A stretch of 64,000 nt of DNA from Streptomyces sp. NBC_01429 (GCF_036231945.1 NZ_CP109599.1:5917501-5981500); one strand, 5' to 3'. Shown: positions 34,163 to 43,168, counted from the first letter of the stretch. Notes: generated by a model not told the origin, from the letters alone. Numbers and translations are program-made.

Positions 34163-34869
34163 GGTTGGCGTTCTCCCTCGGTGGCCCCGGTCTGTGCGCC
34201 CACTCTATCGGTACGCCAGTAGCACCCCCAGGCGTACAGGAAGCCCGCGCCGAACCCGGCCACGTGGGCGAGATAGGCGACCCCCGGCCCCTCTCCGGCG
34301 TCCCGGGCGGCCAGCCACTGGAGGGCGAACCAGAAGATCAGCACGATCCAGGCGGGAAAGCGCAGCGGCAGGAAGAGCAGGAACGGGAAGAGGCTGGTGA
34401 CGCGGGCCCTGGGGAAGAGGTACAGGAAGGCCCCGAGCACTCCGGAGATCGCTCCGGAGGCCCCCACCAGGGTCTGCCGCGAGTCGGCGTTGGCCGCCGC
34501 GTAGGCGAACAGCGCGAGGTAGCCGACGGCGAGGTAGAAGAGCAGGAACCGGATCCGGCCCATCCGCTCCTCCGTCATCGCCCCGAAGACATGCAGGAAG
34601 AGCATGTTGCCGAGCAGATGCAGCCAGCCGCCGTGCACGAACAGCGCGGTGAGCGGGGTGAGCAGGGCGCGCGGGGAGCCGTGCAGCAGCTCGGCGGGGA
34701 TCACTCCCCACCGTTCGAAATACGCGCTCTGCGCGGCGAGGAGCGCGTCGCCGCTGCCGTAGCCGGGGCCCGTGCCGGACACCGGGCCGATCAGGAAGGC
34801 CAGACAGCAGAGGCCGATCAGCCCGTAGGTCACCACGGGTACGCCGGCCGCCCTCCGCCATGTGATCAC
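34159..34869 (-). CDS. Rhomboid-family intramembrane serine protease
   Basis: A polytopic membrane protease of about 236 aa. Six helices are apparent. The active site pair is Ser in GASGAISG and His in AHVAGFGAGF; HGGWLHLLGNMLFLHVFG is the conserved helix-2 oxyanion region. The frame is open for another 53 codons upstream, but those are Arg/Gly/Pro-rich and lack a ribosome site, so I place the start at GTG 34869 (Met-Ile-Thr-Trp-Arg-Arg). It is divergent from the zinc-ribbon gene and coupled to the RAM protein downstream. Confidence 0.85.
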   Translation of the reverse strand: MITWRRAAGVPVVTYGLIGLCCLAFLIGPVSGTGPGYGSGDALLAAQSAYFERWGVIPAELLHGSPRALLTPLTALFVHGGWLHLLGNMLFLHVFGAMTEERMGRIRFLLFYLAVGYLALFAYAAANADSRQTLVGASGAISGVLGAFLYLFPRARVTSLFPFLLFLPLRFPAWIVLIFWFALQWLAARDAGEGPGVAYLAHVAGFGAGFLYAWGCYWRTDRVGAQTGATEGERQP

Positions 34870-35021
34870 CGACAGAGCATGCCGTACCGGGACCCTTCGG
34901 TACAGAGTGCCTCGCCGCCCCGCGTGGTGCCCGCGAGGCCGTAGGGTTGCCGGGTGTGATCCGCGGTTCGACGGCGCGCCGCGGGGCACCGCACGAGGGA
35001 CGACGAAAAGAGGACGACGCG

Positions 35022-35273
35022 ATGGCAACCCTTCCGACGGTTCCGCAGCCGACGGCCACCACCCGGTGGCGCTGCACGTTGTGCGGGAATCTCACCCGTT
35101 TCGACGTGACCCGGTCGTCGAAGGCCGTCGAGTACGTCCATCTGGACCTGGCGGGGGAGCCTACGGTCGAGGAGCGCGAGGTGGTCAGTGAGACCATCGA
35201 GTCGGTGCGCTGCCGTTGGTGCAACGCGGTGGATCAGATCGAACTGGTGGACAGGCCGGGCGCCGGTTCCTGA
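35022..35273 (+). CDS. Small zinc-ribbon protein
   Basis: An 83-aa protein with two CxxC knuckles (CTLCGN at about 18 and CRWCNA at about 64) that likely bind one zinc. Between them is a segment beginning TRFDVTRSSKAVEYVHLDL. ATG 35022 has GAGGA upstream. The function is unknown; it is conserved in Streptomyces next to the NYN protein, whose start follows 36 nt later, so the two are probably co-transcribed. Confidence 0.78.
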   Translation: MATLPTVPQPTATTRWRCTLCGNLTRFDVTRSSKAVEYVHLDLAGEPTVEEREVVSETIESVRCRWCNAVDQIELVDRPGAGS

Positions 35274-35309
35274 GGGAGCCGCCCGAAAGGGGTAGTGGGG
35301 TGACGGATC

Positions 35310-36671
35310 GTGGAGCAGCCCGCGAGCGGTGCTGAGCCGGCCGGTGCGGCCGGTGACACCGCGGAGGCGCTCGACCGCCCGCTTCCCGACGGGGTACGGC
35401 GCCGGGTCGTGGCGCTCGTTTCGGACGCCTTCGGCGGTCTGACCGTCACGGAGCTGCCCGCGCAGCTGCGGCAGTACGCGCGCTTCACTCCGAACAGGCG
35501 TGCGAAATTCGCGGGCAACGCGATGGCCGCCGCGCTGGAGGCCGATCCGCTGTTCCGGCAGCGGATCGGGGACCGGCTCGGCCAGTCCCAGCCCGAGCTG
35601 GCCGCCGCCCTGGAGGCGGGTTCGCCGCCCGCCGCCGCCGACCCCGTGGACGTGGCCGCCGCCGCGTATGTGCTCAGACCACCCGGATGGGTGAAGTTGG
35701 TGGCCGCGGCGGGCGAGGAGGCCCAGCGGGCGGACGCCGAGCGGGCCGACGAGGAGACCCGGCGGGAGCTGGAGCGGCTGCGCGAGGAGCTGGCCGTCGC
35801 CAGGACGCAGACGAGGAACGACACCGAGCGGCTGCGTACGGAGCTGGAGGCGGCCCGCAAGGAGACCGACGCGCTCCACCGCAAGCTGCGCAGTGCCCAG
35901 AGCGATGTGAAGCGCGGCGAGGCCGCCCTGCGCCGTACGAACGCGGAGGCGGAGGCGCTGCGGGCGGAGAGCGCCGTCCAGGTGTCGGCGGCCGAGAGCG
36001 AGACGCGCCGGATCAGGGCGCGGCTGGCCGAGGCCGAGGCGACGGTGGAGGCGAGCCGCAGGGCCGCCCGTGAGGGCCGCTCGGTCGAGGACATGCGGCT
36101 GCGGCTGCTGCTGGACACGGTGCTGGAGTCGGCGCAGGGGCTGCGGCGCGAGCTGGCGCTGCCGCCCGCCACCAGCCGTCCCGCCGACACGGTCGACGCG
36201 GTGGAGCCGGGCCGGATGTCGCCCAAGGACGTGGCGGCGCGGGCGCTCTCCGAGACCGATCCGGCGCTGCTCGACCAGCTGTTGGCGCTGCCGCAGGCGC
36301 ATCTGATCGTGGACGGCTACAACGTCACCAAGACCGGCTATCCGACGATGCCGCTGGAGAAGCAGCGGCTGCGGCTGCTCGGCGGGCTCGCCATGCTGGC
36401 GGCGCAGACGGGCGCCGAGATGACCTGTGTGTTCGACGGCGCCGAGCTGGCCGCGCCGGTACTGCTCGCGCCGCCGCGCGGGGTGCGCGTGCTGTTCTCC
36501 AAGCCGGGGGTGACGGCGGACGAGCTGATCCGCCAGCTCGTCAGGGCGGAGCCGCCCGGCCGGCCCGTGGTGGTGGTCTCCACCGACCGCGAGGTCGCGG
36601 ACGGGGTGGCGAAGGCCGGTGCCAGGCCCGTCGCCTCCGCGCTGCTGCTCCGGCGGCTTTCGCGGTCTTAG
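35310..36671 (+). CDS. NYN-domain (YacP/Rae1-like) putative ribonuclease with long coiled coil
   Basis: A 453-aa protein. The N-terminal domain (about 20-105) is helical, followed by a long heptad-rich coiled coil (about 125-250) and a C-terminal NYN PIN-like nuclease domain (about 320-450), with LIVDGYNVTK (metal-binding Asp), CVFDGAE and VVVVSTDREVADGVA acidic motifs. Such proteins cleave RNA, and B. subtilis Rae1 acts on ribosomes. The coiled coil is a frequent actinobacterial addition and may scaffold oligomers. GTG 35310 is used, with a G-rich ribosome site. Confidence 0.85.
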   Translation: MEQPASGAEPAGAAGDTAEALDRPLPDGVRRRVVALVSDAFGGLTVTELPAQLRQYARFTPNRRAKFAGNAMAAALEADPLFRQRIGDRLGQSQPELAAALEAGSPPAAADPVDVAAAAYVLRPPGWVKLVAAAGEEAQRADAERADEETRRELERLREELAVARTQTRNDTERLRTELEAARKETDALHRKLRSAQSDVKRGEAALRRTNAEAEALRAESAVQVSAAESETRRIRARLAEAEATVEASRRAAREGRSVEDMRLRLLLDTVLESAQGLRRELALPPATSRPADTVDAVEPGRMSPKDVAARALSETDPALLDQLLALPQAHLIVDGYNVTKTGYPTMPLEKQRLRLLGGLAMLAAQTGAEMTCVFDGAELAAPVLLAPPRGVRVLFSKPGVTADELIRQLVRAEPPGRPVVVVSTDREVADGVAKAGARPVASALLLRRLSRS

Positions 36672-36817
36672 GTCCGTTCCGGGCAACTCCTTCGGAAAAT
36701 GACCGAATTAGTAGCTCATCGGGATGACACGCCGCCAAATGTCCATGACTGAGCGTGTGATGCGCGGCTGGATGTGTAAAAACTATGCGTCACGACCGAG
36801 TTTTTTCTTGCAAGGAT

Positions 36818-36847
36818 TTGAACTGATCACAAGTAGGTCACTATGGT
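36818..36847 (+). promoter_or_regulatory. Promoter of the first NlpC/P60 gene
   Basis: TTGAAC (36818-36823) and TATGGT (36842-36847) are 18 bp apart and resemble a vegetative HrdB promoter. Transcription would begin near 36854. Confidence 0.5.
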
Positions 36848-36853
36848 CATGGC

Positions 36854-37011
36854 TCGAACCTTCGCGCGGTTGATCACCCATCCGGGGTGGCAGCGAAGGG
36901 ACCGCCGATTTCACACCGTTCGCCCCTTTCCCCGAGGTGCTGGACGCGTGGAGCCGGGGCCGACGTCCCCCACTGGCCCGGTAGGCGGCTGAGGAGAAGG
37001 AGCTCGCCTCC
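36854..37011 (+). promoter_or_regulatory. Structured 5' leader of the NlpC/P60 gene
   Basis: The predicted 158-nt untranslated leader holds a two-level stem: CCTTCGC (36859-36865) pairs with GCGAAGG (36893-36899) around an inner CACCC/GGGTG hairpin. CCCCG and CGGGG arms further down could form a second stem. Cell-wall hydrolases in actinobacteria are often riboswitch-controlled, but this leader lacks the conserved c-di-AMP aptamer core. Confidence 0.4.
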
Positions 37012-38067
37012 GTGGCGTCCCACCGTCGTCCCAAGCCCCCGAGCCGCACCCGGGTGACCGTGCTCACCGCGACCGCCGCCGCCGCCGTCGCGCTGACCGC
37101 CAACTCCGCCAACGCCGCACCGACGCCCAGCAAGTCGGAGGTCAAGGAGAAGGTCGACAAGCTCTACGAGGACGCGGAGAAGGCCACCGAGAAGTACAGC
37201 GGGGCCAAGGAGTCGCAGGAGAAGCTGGAGAAGGAGGTCAGCGCCCTCCAGGACAAGGTGGCGCGCGGCCAGGAAGAGCTGAACGAGCTGCGTGACGGCC
37301 TCGGTTCGATCGCCAGCGCCCAGTACCGCACCGGCGGCATCGACCCCGCCATGCAGCTCTTCCTCTCCTCCGACCCGGACTCCTACCTGGACCAGGCCTC
37401 CGCGCTCGACCAGGTGAGCGCCAAGCAGGCCCAGGCGCTCCAGCAGATCCAGTCGAAGCAGCGGTCCCTCGCGCAGGAGCGCAAGGAGGCCCAGTCGAAG
37501 GTCGCGGACCTGGCCGACACCCGCAAGGAACTCGGCAAGAAGAAGGACGAGGTCCAGAGCAAGCTCACCGCCGCGCAGAAGCTGCTCAACACCCTCACCG
37601 CGCAGGAGCGCGCCGCCCTCGTCAAGGAGGACGAGCAGCGCGCCAGCCGCTCCTCCTCCAGCGCCGGCTCCGGCGCCGACTCCTCCCGCACCGACCTCGG
37701 CGAGTCCGTGCCCGCCTCGCAGCGTGCCTCGGCCGCCTTCGCCGCCGCGCAGGGCAAGATCGGCACCCCGTACGTGTACGGCGCCAGCGGCCCCAGCTCC
37801 TTCGACTGCTCCGGGCTGACCTCCTGGGCCTACGCCCAGGCCGGCGTCTCCATACCCCGCACCTCCGAGGCCCAGGCCAACGCCGGCCAGCGCCTCGGCA
37901 TGAGCCAGCTGCAACAGGGCGACCTGGTCATCTTCTACGGCGACCTGCACCACGTCGGCTTCTACGCGGGCAACGGCCAGGTGCTGCACGCCCCCAAGCC
38001 CGGTGCCAGCGTGCGCTACGAGGCCATCGGCAACATGCCCTTCCAGTTCGGCGTACGAATCGGCTGA
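37012..38067 (+). CDS. Secreted C40 (NlpC/P60) peptidoglycan endopeptidase with coiled coil
   Basis: Cleaves stem peptides in the wall (RipA/RipC-like). The 351-aa product has a signal peptide (about 1-34, ending NSANAA), a long coiled coil (about 42-200) that is the usual autoinhibitory or partner-binding region, a Ser-rich linker and the NlpC/P60 domain with catalytic Cys in FDCSGLTSWAY and His in HHVGFYAGN. GTG 37012 follows GAGGAGAAGGAG. It has its own promoter and terminator and is followed by a paralogue. Mycobacterial RipC lies in the matching genomic position. Confidence 0.92.
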   Translation: MASHRRPKPPSRTRVTVLTATAAAAVALTANSANAAPTPSKSEVKEKVDKLYEDAEKATEKYSGAKESQEKLEKEVSALQDKVARGQEELNELRDGLGSIASAQYRTGGIDPAMQLFLSSDPDSYLDQASALDQVSAKQAQALQQIQSKQRSLAQERKEAQSKVADLADTRKELGKKKDEVQSKLTAAQKLLNTLTAQERAALVKEDEQRASRSSSSAGSGADSSRTDLGESVPASQRASAAFAAAQGKIGTPYVYGASGPSSFDCSGLTSWAYAQAGVSIPRTSEAQANAGQRLGMSQLQQGDLVIFYGDLHHVGFYAGNGQVLHAPKPGASVRYEAIGNMPFQFGVRIG

Positions 38068-38120
38068 CCCGCCGCCGACACCGCCCATTCGGGGGAAATC
38101 CCGAACCTTTCGCTGACGTC

Positions 38121-38158
38121 GCGCCCCGCCGATGACCTTGTGGTCTTCGACGGGGCGC
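38121..38158 (+). terminator. Terminator between the two NlpC/P60 genes
   Basis: An 8-bp GC stem (38121-38128 with 38151-38158) with further inner pairing (GACC with GGTC). Confidence 0.7.
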
Positions 38159-38300
38159 CACTTTGTGTGCGCGGGGCGGTCGTTGGCCGCTCCGTGGTCG
38201 CCCGGCTACTGTCTGCTGCGCGCGGCCCCCGGCCAGCGGTCCGCCCGTCGGGCGGCAGGGGGCAACTCAGCGCGTACAGCGGAAGGGAGTTCGGCTTCCC

Positions 38301-39350
38301 GTGGTGTCCCATCGCCGTCCCACACAGTCAGGACCGGGCATCGGTGCCCGCGTCAGCGCCGTCACGGTCGTGTCCGCAGCGGCGGCCACGGCGGCGGCAA
38401 CGCTCGGCGCCTCCCCGGCGGGAGCCGAGCCGCAGCGGCGGCCCGAGGTCACCCGCGCCACGGTCGACCAGCTCTTCGCCGACGCCGAGAAGGCCACCGA
38501 GCGCTACAACTCGGCGGACGAGCGGGCCCGCAAGCTGCGCGGCCTCGTGGAGCAGGCCCAGGACCGCGCGGCGCGCGGCCAGGAAGCCGTCAACAAGATG
38601 CGCGGAGCGCTCGGTTCGCTCGCCCTCGCCCAGTACCGCTCGGGCGGCCTGGACCCGGCGCTCTCCCTGCTGCTCTCCTCCGACCCCGACAGCTACCTCG
38701 ACCGGGCCGCCGTCCTCGAACGGGTCGGCGTGCGCCAGTCCGGCGCCCTGCGCGAACTGGAGCAGGCACAGCGGACGCTGGGGCGGGTACGGTCCGAGGC
38801 CGCCCGCGACCTCACCGAGCTGGAGCGCAGCAGAGCCGCGGTCGCCCGCCACAAACGCGCCGTCGAGGGCAAGCTCGCCGAGGCGCGCCGGGTGCTCGCC
38901 ACCCTGCCCACCACCGAGCGTGCCGGCTACGGGCGCTCCTCGCGCTCGGACCGCGACGCGATGGGGAGCCCGCTCTTCGGCGGCCCCGGTGGCGCGGCCT
39001 CCTCGGCGCGGGCCGCCGCCGCCGTGCGCGCCGCCCAGAACGCGGTGGGGCGGCCCTACGTGTGGGGCGCCAACGGGCCCTCCGGCTTCGACTGTTCGGG
39101 GCTGACCCAGTGGTCGTACGCACAGGCGGGCGTCGGGCTGCCGCGCACCTCCCAGGCCCAGCGGTACGCGGGCCGGCAGGTCCCGCTCTCCCAGGCGCTC
39201 CCCGGTGACCTCGTCGCGTACCGCGCCGACGCCAGCCACATCGCCATGTACGTGGGCAACGGGCAGGTCATCCACGCCCCCTACCCCGGCGCCCCGGTGC
39301 GCTACGACCCCGTCGGCATGATGCCCGTCTCGTCGGTCACCCGCGTCTGA
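38301..39350 (+). CDS. Secreted C40 (NlpC/P60) endopeptidase, paralogue
   Basis: A 349-aa protein with the same plan as its upstream neighbour: signal peptide, coiled coil starting VTRATVDQLFADAEKATERYN, Arg/Ser-rich linker and NlpC/P60 domain with Cys in FDCSGLTQWSY and His in ASHIAMYVGN. Both begin with SHRRP after the start, which supports GTG 38301 (GGAAGGGAG 11 nt upstream). The pair is a tandem duplication that has diverged, with longer Arg-rich stretches here. Separate leaders and a terminator between them suggest independent expression. Confidence 0.9.
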   Translation: MVSHRRPTQSGPGIGARVSAVTVVSAAAATAAATLGASPAGAEPQRRPEVTRATVDQLFADAEKATERYNSADERARKLRGLVEQAQDRAARGQEAVNKMRGALGSLALAQYRSGGLDPALSLLLSSDPDSYLDRAAVLERVGVRQSGALRELEQAQRTLGRVRSEAARDLTELERSRAAVARHKRAVEGKLAEARRVLATLPTTERAGYGRSSRSDRDAMGSPLFGGPGGAASSARAAAAVRAAQNAVGRPYVWGANGPSGFDCSGLTQWSYAQAGVGLPRTSQAQRYAGRQVPLSQALPGDLVAYRADASHIAMYVGNGQVIHAPYPGAPVRYDPVGMMPVSSVTRV

Positions 39351-39384
39351 GGGACGGTCGGGACCGGCCCCGCGCGACGGCCCG

Positions 39385-39390
39385 TACGAT
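39385..39390 (+). promoter_or_regulatory. Candidate leaderless -10 for the metallopeptidase gene
   Basis: TACGAT ends 7 nt before ATG 39398; no ribosome site is seen. Confidence 0.45.
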
Positions 39391-39397
39391 CAGCCGC

Positions 39398-40666
39398 ATG
39401 GCGGGCCGGAGGGAACACAGCGCGGCGGCGCGGTCGCGGCGGCGCGCCGGGCGCCGGGCCGTCCTGTCCGCGCTCGCCCTCCTGCTGCTGCCGGGCACCG
39501 GCTGCGCCGCCCCGGCGAAGGACCCCCGCACCGCCACCGCCACCGCTGCCGCCGCCGGGATCGGGCGGGTCCTCGACCGCCGGGCCGCGGCTCTCGCCGA
39601 CCGCGACGAACCGGCCTACCTCGCCGTCCTCGACCCGGCGTCCAGCGCTCTGCGGGCCTCCGCGCGCGCGGAGTTCGCGAACCTCGCCGAGGCGCCCATC
39701 GGCTCCTGGGCGTACCGCCTCACCAGCGTCGAACGCGCCGGCGACCACGCCACCGTACGGGCCGAGCTGCGCTACCGGATCACCGGCTACGACAGCGCGC
39801 CGGTCTCCACGCCCCGCGCGATGCGGCTCACCGAGCACGACGGCCACTGGTACGTCACCGAGGACGAGCCGGGCCCGGGCGGCGCCCGGCAGCTCTGGCA
39901 GCAGGGCGCGGTACGGGCCGTACGCGGCGAGCACAGCCTGGTCCTCGGCGTCGGCCAGGACGAGCGTCTGCTGCGCCGGATCGCGGCCACCGCCGATCTC
40001 GCCGTACCCGCCGTCGACGACGCCTGGCCGGGCCGCTGGGCCCGCCGGGTCGTCCTGCTCGTACCGGGCTCGCTGGCGGACATGGCGGCGCTGCTGGGCG
40101 AGTCCGCCGACGCCTACCGGTCCATCGCCGCGGTCACCACCGGCGAGACGGGCGGCTCGGGCGCCTCGCCCGCCGACCGGGTCATCGTGAACCCCGAGGC
40201 GTACGCGCCGCTGGGCGACTTCGGACAGCGCGTCGTCCTCACCCACGAGACCACCCATGTCGCGACCCGCGCCGCGACCTCCGCCGCCACCCCGGTCTGG
40301 CTCTCCGAGGGCTTCGCCGACCTCGTCGCTTACCGGGGCACCGGCCGCTCCGCCGGGCAGATCGCCCCCGAACTCCAGCGGGCCGTCCGCCGGGGCGAGG
40401 CCCCCGAGTCCCTGCCGTCCGACGCGGACTTCGCCTTCGCCGGTGACGCCGACCGGCTGGCCAGGGCGTACGAGAGCGGCTGGCTGGCCTGCGAGATGAT
40501 CGCCGAGCGGTGGGGCGAGCGGAAGCTGACCGACTTCTACCGCGCGGTGGGCGCGCACGGCCACCGCAAGGGCGCGGTGGCGACGGCGGCGCACGATGTC
40601 CTGGCCACCACGCAGGAGGCCCTCACCGAGCGCTGGCGCGCTTTCGTACGGCAGCGGCTCGGCTGA
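39398..40666 (+). CDS. Lipoprotein with gluzincin-type metallopeptidase motif
   Basis: A 422-aa exported protein. A twin-Arg-rich start and hydrophobic stretch lead to lipobox GTGC (Cys at about 37). The N-terminal half (about 55-150) looks like a beta-rich accessory domain. The C-terminal half carries HETTHVA, an HExxH zinc motif, and downstream WLSEGFADL whose Glu is the expected third ligand of the peptidase MA-like family. The substrate is unknown. The stop codon lies inside the 3' end of the convergent GT87 gene (44-bp overlap). Confidence 0.82.
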   Translation: MAGRREHSAAARSRRRAGRRAVLSALALLLLPGTGCAAPAKDPRTATATAAAAGIGRVLDRRAAALADRDEPAYLAVLDPASSALRASARAEFANLAEAPIGSWAYRLTSVERAGDHATVRAELRYRITGYDSAPVSTPRAMRLTEHDGHWYVTEDEPGPGGARQLWQQGAVRAVRGEHSLVLGVGQDERLLRRIAATADLAVPAVDDAWPGRWARRVVLLVPGSLADMAALLGESADAYRSIAAVTTGETGGSGASPADRVIVNPEAYAPLGDFGQRVVLTHETTHVATRAATSAATPVWLSEGFADLVAYRGTGRSAGQIAPELQRAVRRGEAPESLPSDADFAFAGDADRLARAYESGWLACEMIAERWGERKLTDFYRAVGAHGHRKGAVATAAHDVLATTQEALTERWRAFVRQRLG

Positions 40667-41885
40667 TCAGCCCCGCCCCGTCCGCCGGCCGCTCCCGGCG
40701 GGGGACCGTCCCGCGCCACAGGACACGGCAGGCGGTCAGCGCAGCGGCGACCAGCAGCCCGTTGCGCGTGAACAGCAGCGCGACCCCCACCGGTTCGCCC
40801 GCCACCACCCGGTCGAACATCAGCGGGAACTCCAGCTGCGTCACCGCAGTCGCGGCCAGCACCAGCCCGGCGGGCAGCACCATACGGCTGCCCCGCAGCG
40901 TCAGACAGACGGCCGCGAGGCCGACCAGCCAGAGCAGATACTGCGGGCTGATCACCCGGCTCGTGGCGGTGAACAGCAGCACGGCGGCGAACGCCGCGTC
41001 GTACACCGTGGCCGCTGCCATGTCGCGCGCCCGCAGCCGCCACACCAGCAGCCAGCCGAAGGCCAGCACCGCCAGCGCCAGCGCCGCCCGGCTGACCAGC
41101 GGGACGTACGGGCCGGCGAACTCCACCGAGCCGTAGCTGAACAGCACGCTGCCCTCCCAGCCGAAGTGCCGCGCCACCTGGAAGACCAGCGCGCCCAGCG
41201 ACTCGACCTCCGTACCCCGGTCGCGCTGGTACGTGAGGAACTCCAGCGCGCCGGGCAGCGCCGCCCAGCACAGCGCCGTCACCGCGAACCCGGTGACCGC
41301 GGCGGCCGTCCACGACCGCCGGGTCGCCCGGCCGCGCGGGGTGCCCGCCAGCAGCAGCACCGGCCACACCTTCAGCAGCGCGCCGAACCCGGCGAGCACC
41401 CCCATCAGCCTCGGCCGCGCGGCGCCCGCGAGCAGCGCGCCCACCGCGACCGCCGTCACCATCAGGTCGTACCGCGCGTACGAGGTCGTGCCGAGCAGCG
41501 GCACCCCCACGACCCACACCCACGCGCCCCGCACCGACCGCGCCTCGCCCCGGCCCGCGCGCAGCAGCAGCCCGAGGACCACCGCGTCGCACAGGCACAC
41601 CAGCACGAAGAACGCGGACGCGTAGCCGAGGAAGGGCAGCGCTGCGGGGGAGACGATCGCCAGCGCGGCGCCGGGCGGATACTGCCAGGTCACGTCGGAG
41701 AGCGGGTAGGTGCCGGTGCGCAGCACCTCGTACCAGCCCCGGTAGATCACCGACACGTCGCTGGTCACATCGGGGCCCGGCAGGGTCACGACCTTGAAGA
41801 CGCAGAGCAGCAGCGCGGCCCTGGTCAGAGCCCAGAGCGCGATCGCGCCCCCGGCCGCGGTGCGTGTGCTGTGCCCGGCCGCCAT
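40623..41885 (-). CDS. GT87-family (DUF2029) membrane mannosyltransferase-like protein
   Basis: A polytopic membrane protein of 420 aa with about ten helices. The loop after the first helix includes DVSVIYRGWYEVL, with an Asp at the position of the GT-C catalytic acid, then TWQYPPGAAL. GT87 enzymes transfer mannose from polyprenyl-phosphomannose to lipoglycans in actinobacteria. ATG 41885 has GGAG 10 nt upstream. It overlaps the convergent metallopeptidase gene by 44 bp. It is divergent from the GT4 PimB'-like gene, consistent with joint work in phosphatidylinositol mannoside or lipoglycan assembly. The exact acceptor is inferred only. Confidence 0.85.
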   Translation of the reverse strand: MAAGHSTRTAAGGAIALWALTRAALLLCVFKVVTLPGPDVTSDVSVIYRGWYEVLRTGTYPLSDVTWQYPPGAALAIVSPAALPFLGYASAFFVLVCLCDAVVLGLLLRAGRGEARSVRGAWVWVVGVPLLGTTSYARYDLMVTAVAVGALLAGAARPRLMGVLAGFGALLKVWPVLLLAGTPRGRATRRSWTAAAVTGFAVTALCWAALPGALEFLTYQRDRGTEVESLGALVFQVARHFGWEGSVLFSYGSVEFAGPYVPLVSRAALALAVLAFGWLLVWRLRARDMAAATVYDAAFAAVLLFTATSRVISPQYLLWLVGLAAVCLTLRGSRMVLPAGLVLAATAVTQLEFPLMFDRVVAGEPVGVALLFTRNGLLVAAALTACRVLWRGTVPRRERPADGAGLISRAAAVRKRASAR

Positions 41886-41980
41886 GATCACCTGTCTCCG
41901 CGTCGTCCTCCGGTCGGCGCCTGTCACTATGCCGGGCGAGGCTGTGCGGGAGCCATGAGGCAGGGCCGGGGGCCGCCCGG

Positions 41981-41986
41981 TACTGT
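41981..41986 (+). promoter_or_regulatory. Candidate leaderless -10 for the GT4 gene
   Basis: TACTGT ends 8 nt before ATG 41995, with no ribosome site in between. Confidence 0.45.
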
Positions 41987-41994
41987 CGGCCGGG

Positions 41995-43149
41995 ATGCGC
42001 AAGACACTGATCGTCACCAACGACTTCCCGCCCCGGCCGGGGGGCATCCAGGCGTTTCTGCACAACATGGCGCTGCGTCTGGACCCCGACCGGCTCGTCG
42101 TCTACGCCTCCACCTGGAAGCGCGGCCGGGAAGGCGCCGAGGCGACCGCCGCGTTCGACGCCGAGCAGCCCTTCACCGTCGTGCGCGACCGTACGACGAT
42201 GCTGCTGCCGACCCCGCGCGTCACCCGGCGGGCCGCCGGGCTGCTGCGGGAACACGGCTGTGAGTCCGTCTGGTTCGGCGCCGCGGCCCCGCTCGGCCTG
42301 ATGGGGCCCGCGCTGCGCCGGGCGGGCGCGCGGCGCCTCGTCGCCACCACACACGGTCACGAGGCGGGGTGGGCGCAGCTGCCGGGCGCGCGGCAGCTGC
42401 TGCGGCGCATCGGCGAGTCCACCGACACGATCACCTACCTCGGCGAGTACACGCGCTCGCGCATCGCGTCCGCGCTCACGCCGTCGGCCGCCGCGCGGAT
42501 GGTCCAACTGCCGCCGGGCGTGAACGAGAAGACCTTCCACCCCGGCTCCGGCGGCGACGCCGTCCGCGCCGCGCTGGGGCTGGCCGGCCGGCCCGTCGTC
42601 GTGTGCGTCTCCCGGCTCGTCCCGCGCAAGGGCCAGGACACGCTGATCCGCGCCATGCCCGCGATCCTGGCCCGGGTCCCGGACGCGGTGCTGCTCGTCG
42701 TGGGCGGCGGCCCGTACGAGGACGAGCTGCGCAAGCTCGCCGCAGCGACCGGGGTCACCGGCTCCGTACGGTTCACCGGCGCCGTCCCCTGGTCGGAGCT
42801 GCCCGCCCACTTCGGCGCAGGCGACGTCTTCGCCATGCCCTGCCGTACGCGCCGGGGCGGCCTCGACGTCGAGGGCCTCGGCATCGTCTACCTGGAGGCG
42901 TCCGCCACCGGCCTCCCGGTAGTGGCGGGCGACTCCGGCGGCGCGCCGGACGCCGTGCTCGACGGCGAGAGCGGCTGGGTGGTGCGCGGGGGGCCGCCGG
43001 GCGTCGCGTCGGCGGAGTCGGCCGAGCGGATCGTGACGCTGCTCCAGGACGCCGCGCTGCGGAAGCGGATGGGGGAGCGGGGGCGGGAGTGGGTCGAGGA
43101 GAAGTGGCGCTGGGACCTGCTGGCGCAGCGGCTGCGGGAGCTGCTGTAG
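41995..43149 (+). CDS. pimB: GT4 glycosyltransferase, PimB'-like
   Basis: A GT-B-fold enzyme of 384 aa. The N-terminus has TNDFPPRPGGIQAFLHNM, and the C-terminal domain has VCVSRLVPRKGQDTLIRAMP (donor-phosphate binding) and EGLGIVYLEASATGLPV with the E-x7-E pattern. The family member in mycobacteria and corynebacteria adds the second mannose to phosphatidylinositol mannoside, using GDP-mannose on the inner membrane face. Neighbouring acyl-CoA ligase and GT87 genes match the Rv2188c neighbourhood as I recall it. Other GT4 specificities cannot be excluded. Confidence 0.85.
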   Translation: MRKTLIVTNDFPPRPGGIQAFLHNMALRLDPDRLVVYASTWKRGREGAEATAAFDAEQPFTVVRDRTTMLLPTPRVTRRAAGLLREHGCESVWFGAAAPLGLMGPALRRAGARRLVATTHGHEAGWAQLPGARQLLRRIGESTDTITYLGEYTRSRIASALTPSAAARMVQLPPGVNEKTFHPGSGGDAVRAALGLAGRPVVVCVSRLVPRKGQDTLIRAMPAILARVPDAVLLVVGGGPYEDELRKLAAATGVTGSVRFTGAVPWSELPAHFGAGDVFAMPCRTRRGGLDVEGLGIVYLEASATGLPVVAGDSGGAPDAVLDGESGWVVRGGPPGVASAESAERIVTLLQDAALRKRMGERGREWVEEKWRWDLLAQRLRELL

Positions 43150-43168
43150 CGGGCGCGGGGCGCGGGCC

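Noticed and set aside
36672..37011. c-di-AMP (ydaO) riboswitch before the NlpC/P60 gene
   Set aside because: The conserved core ending in CAGCUAACCUCG is absent, although the context fits. Kept only as an unnamed structured leader.
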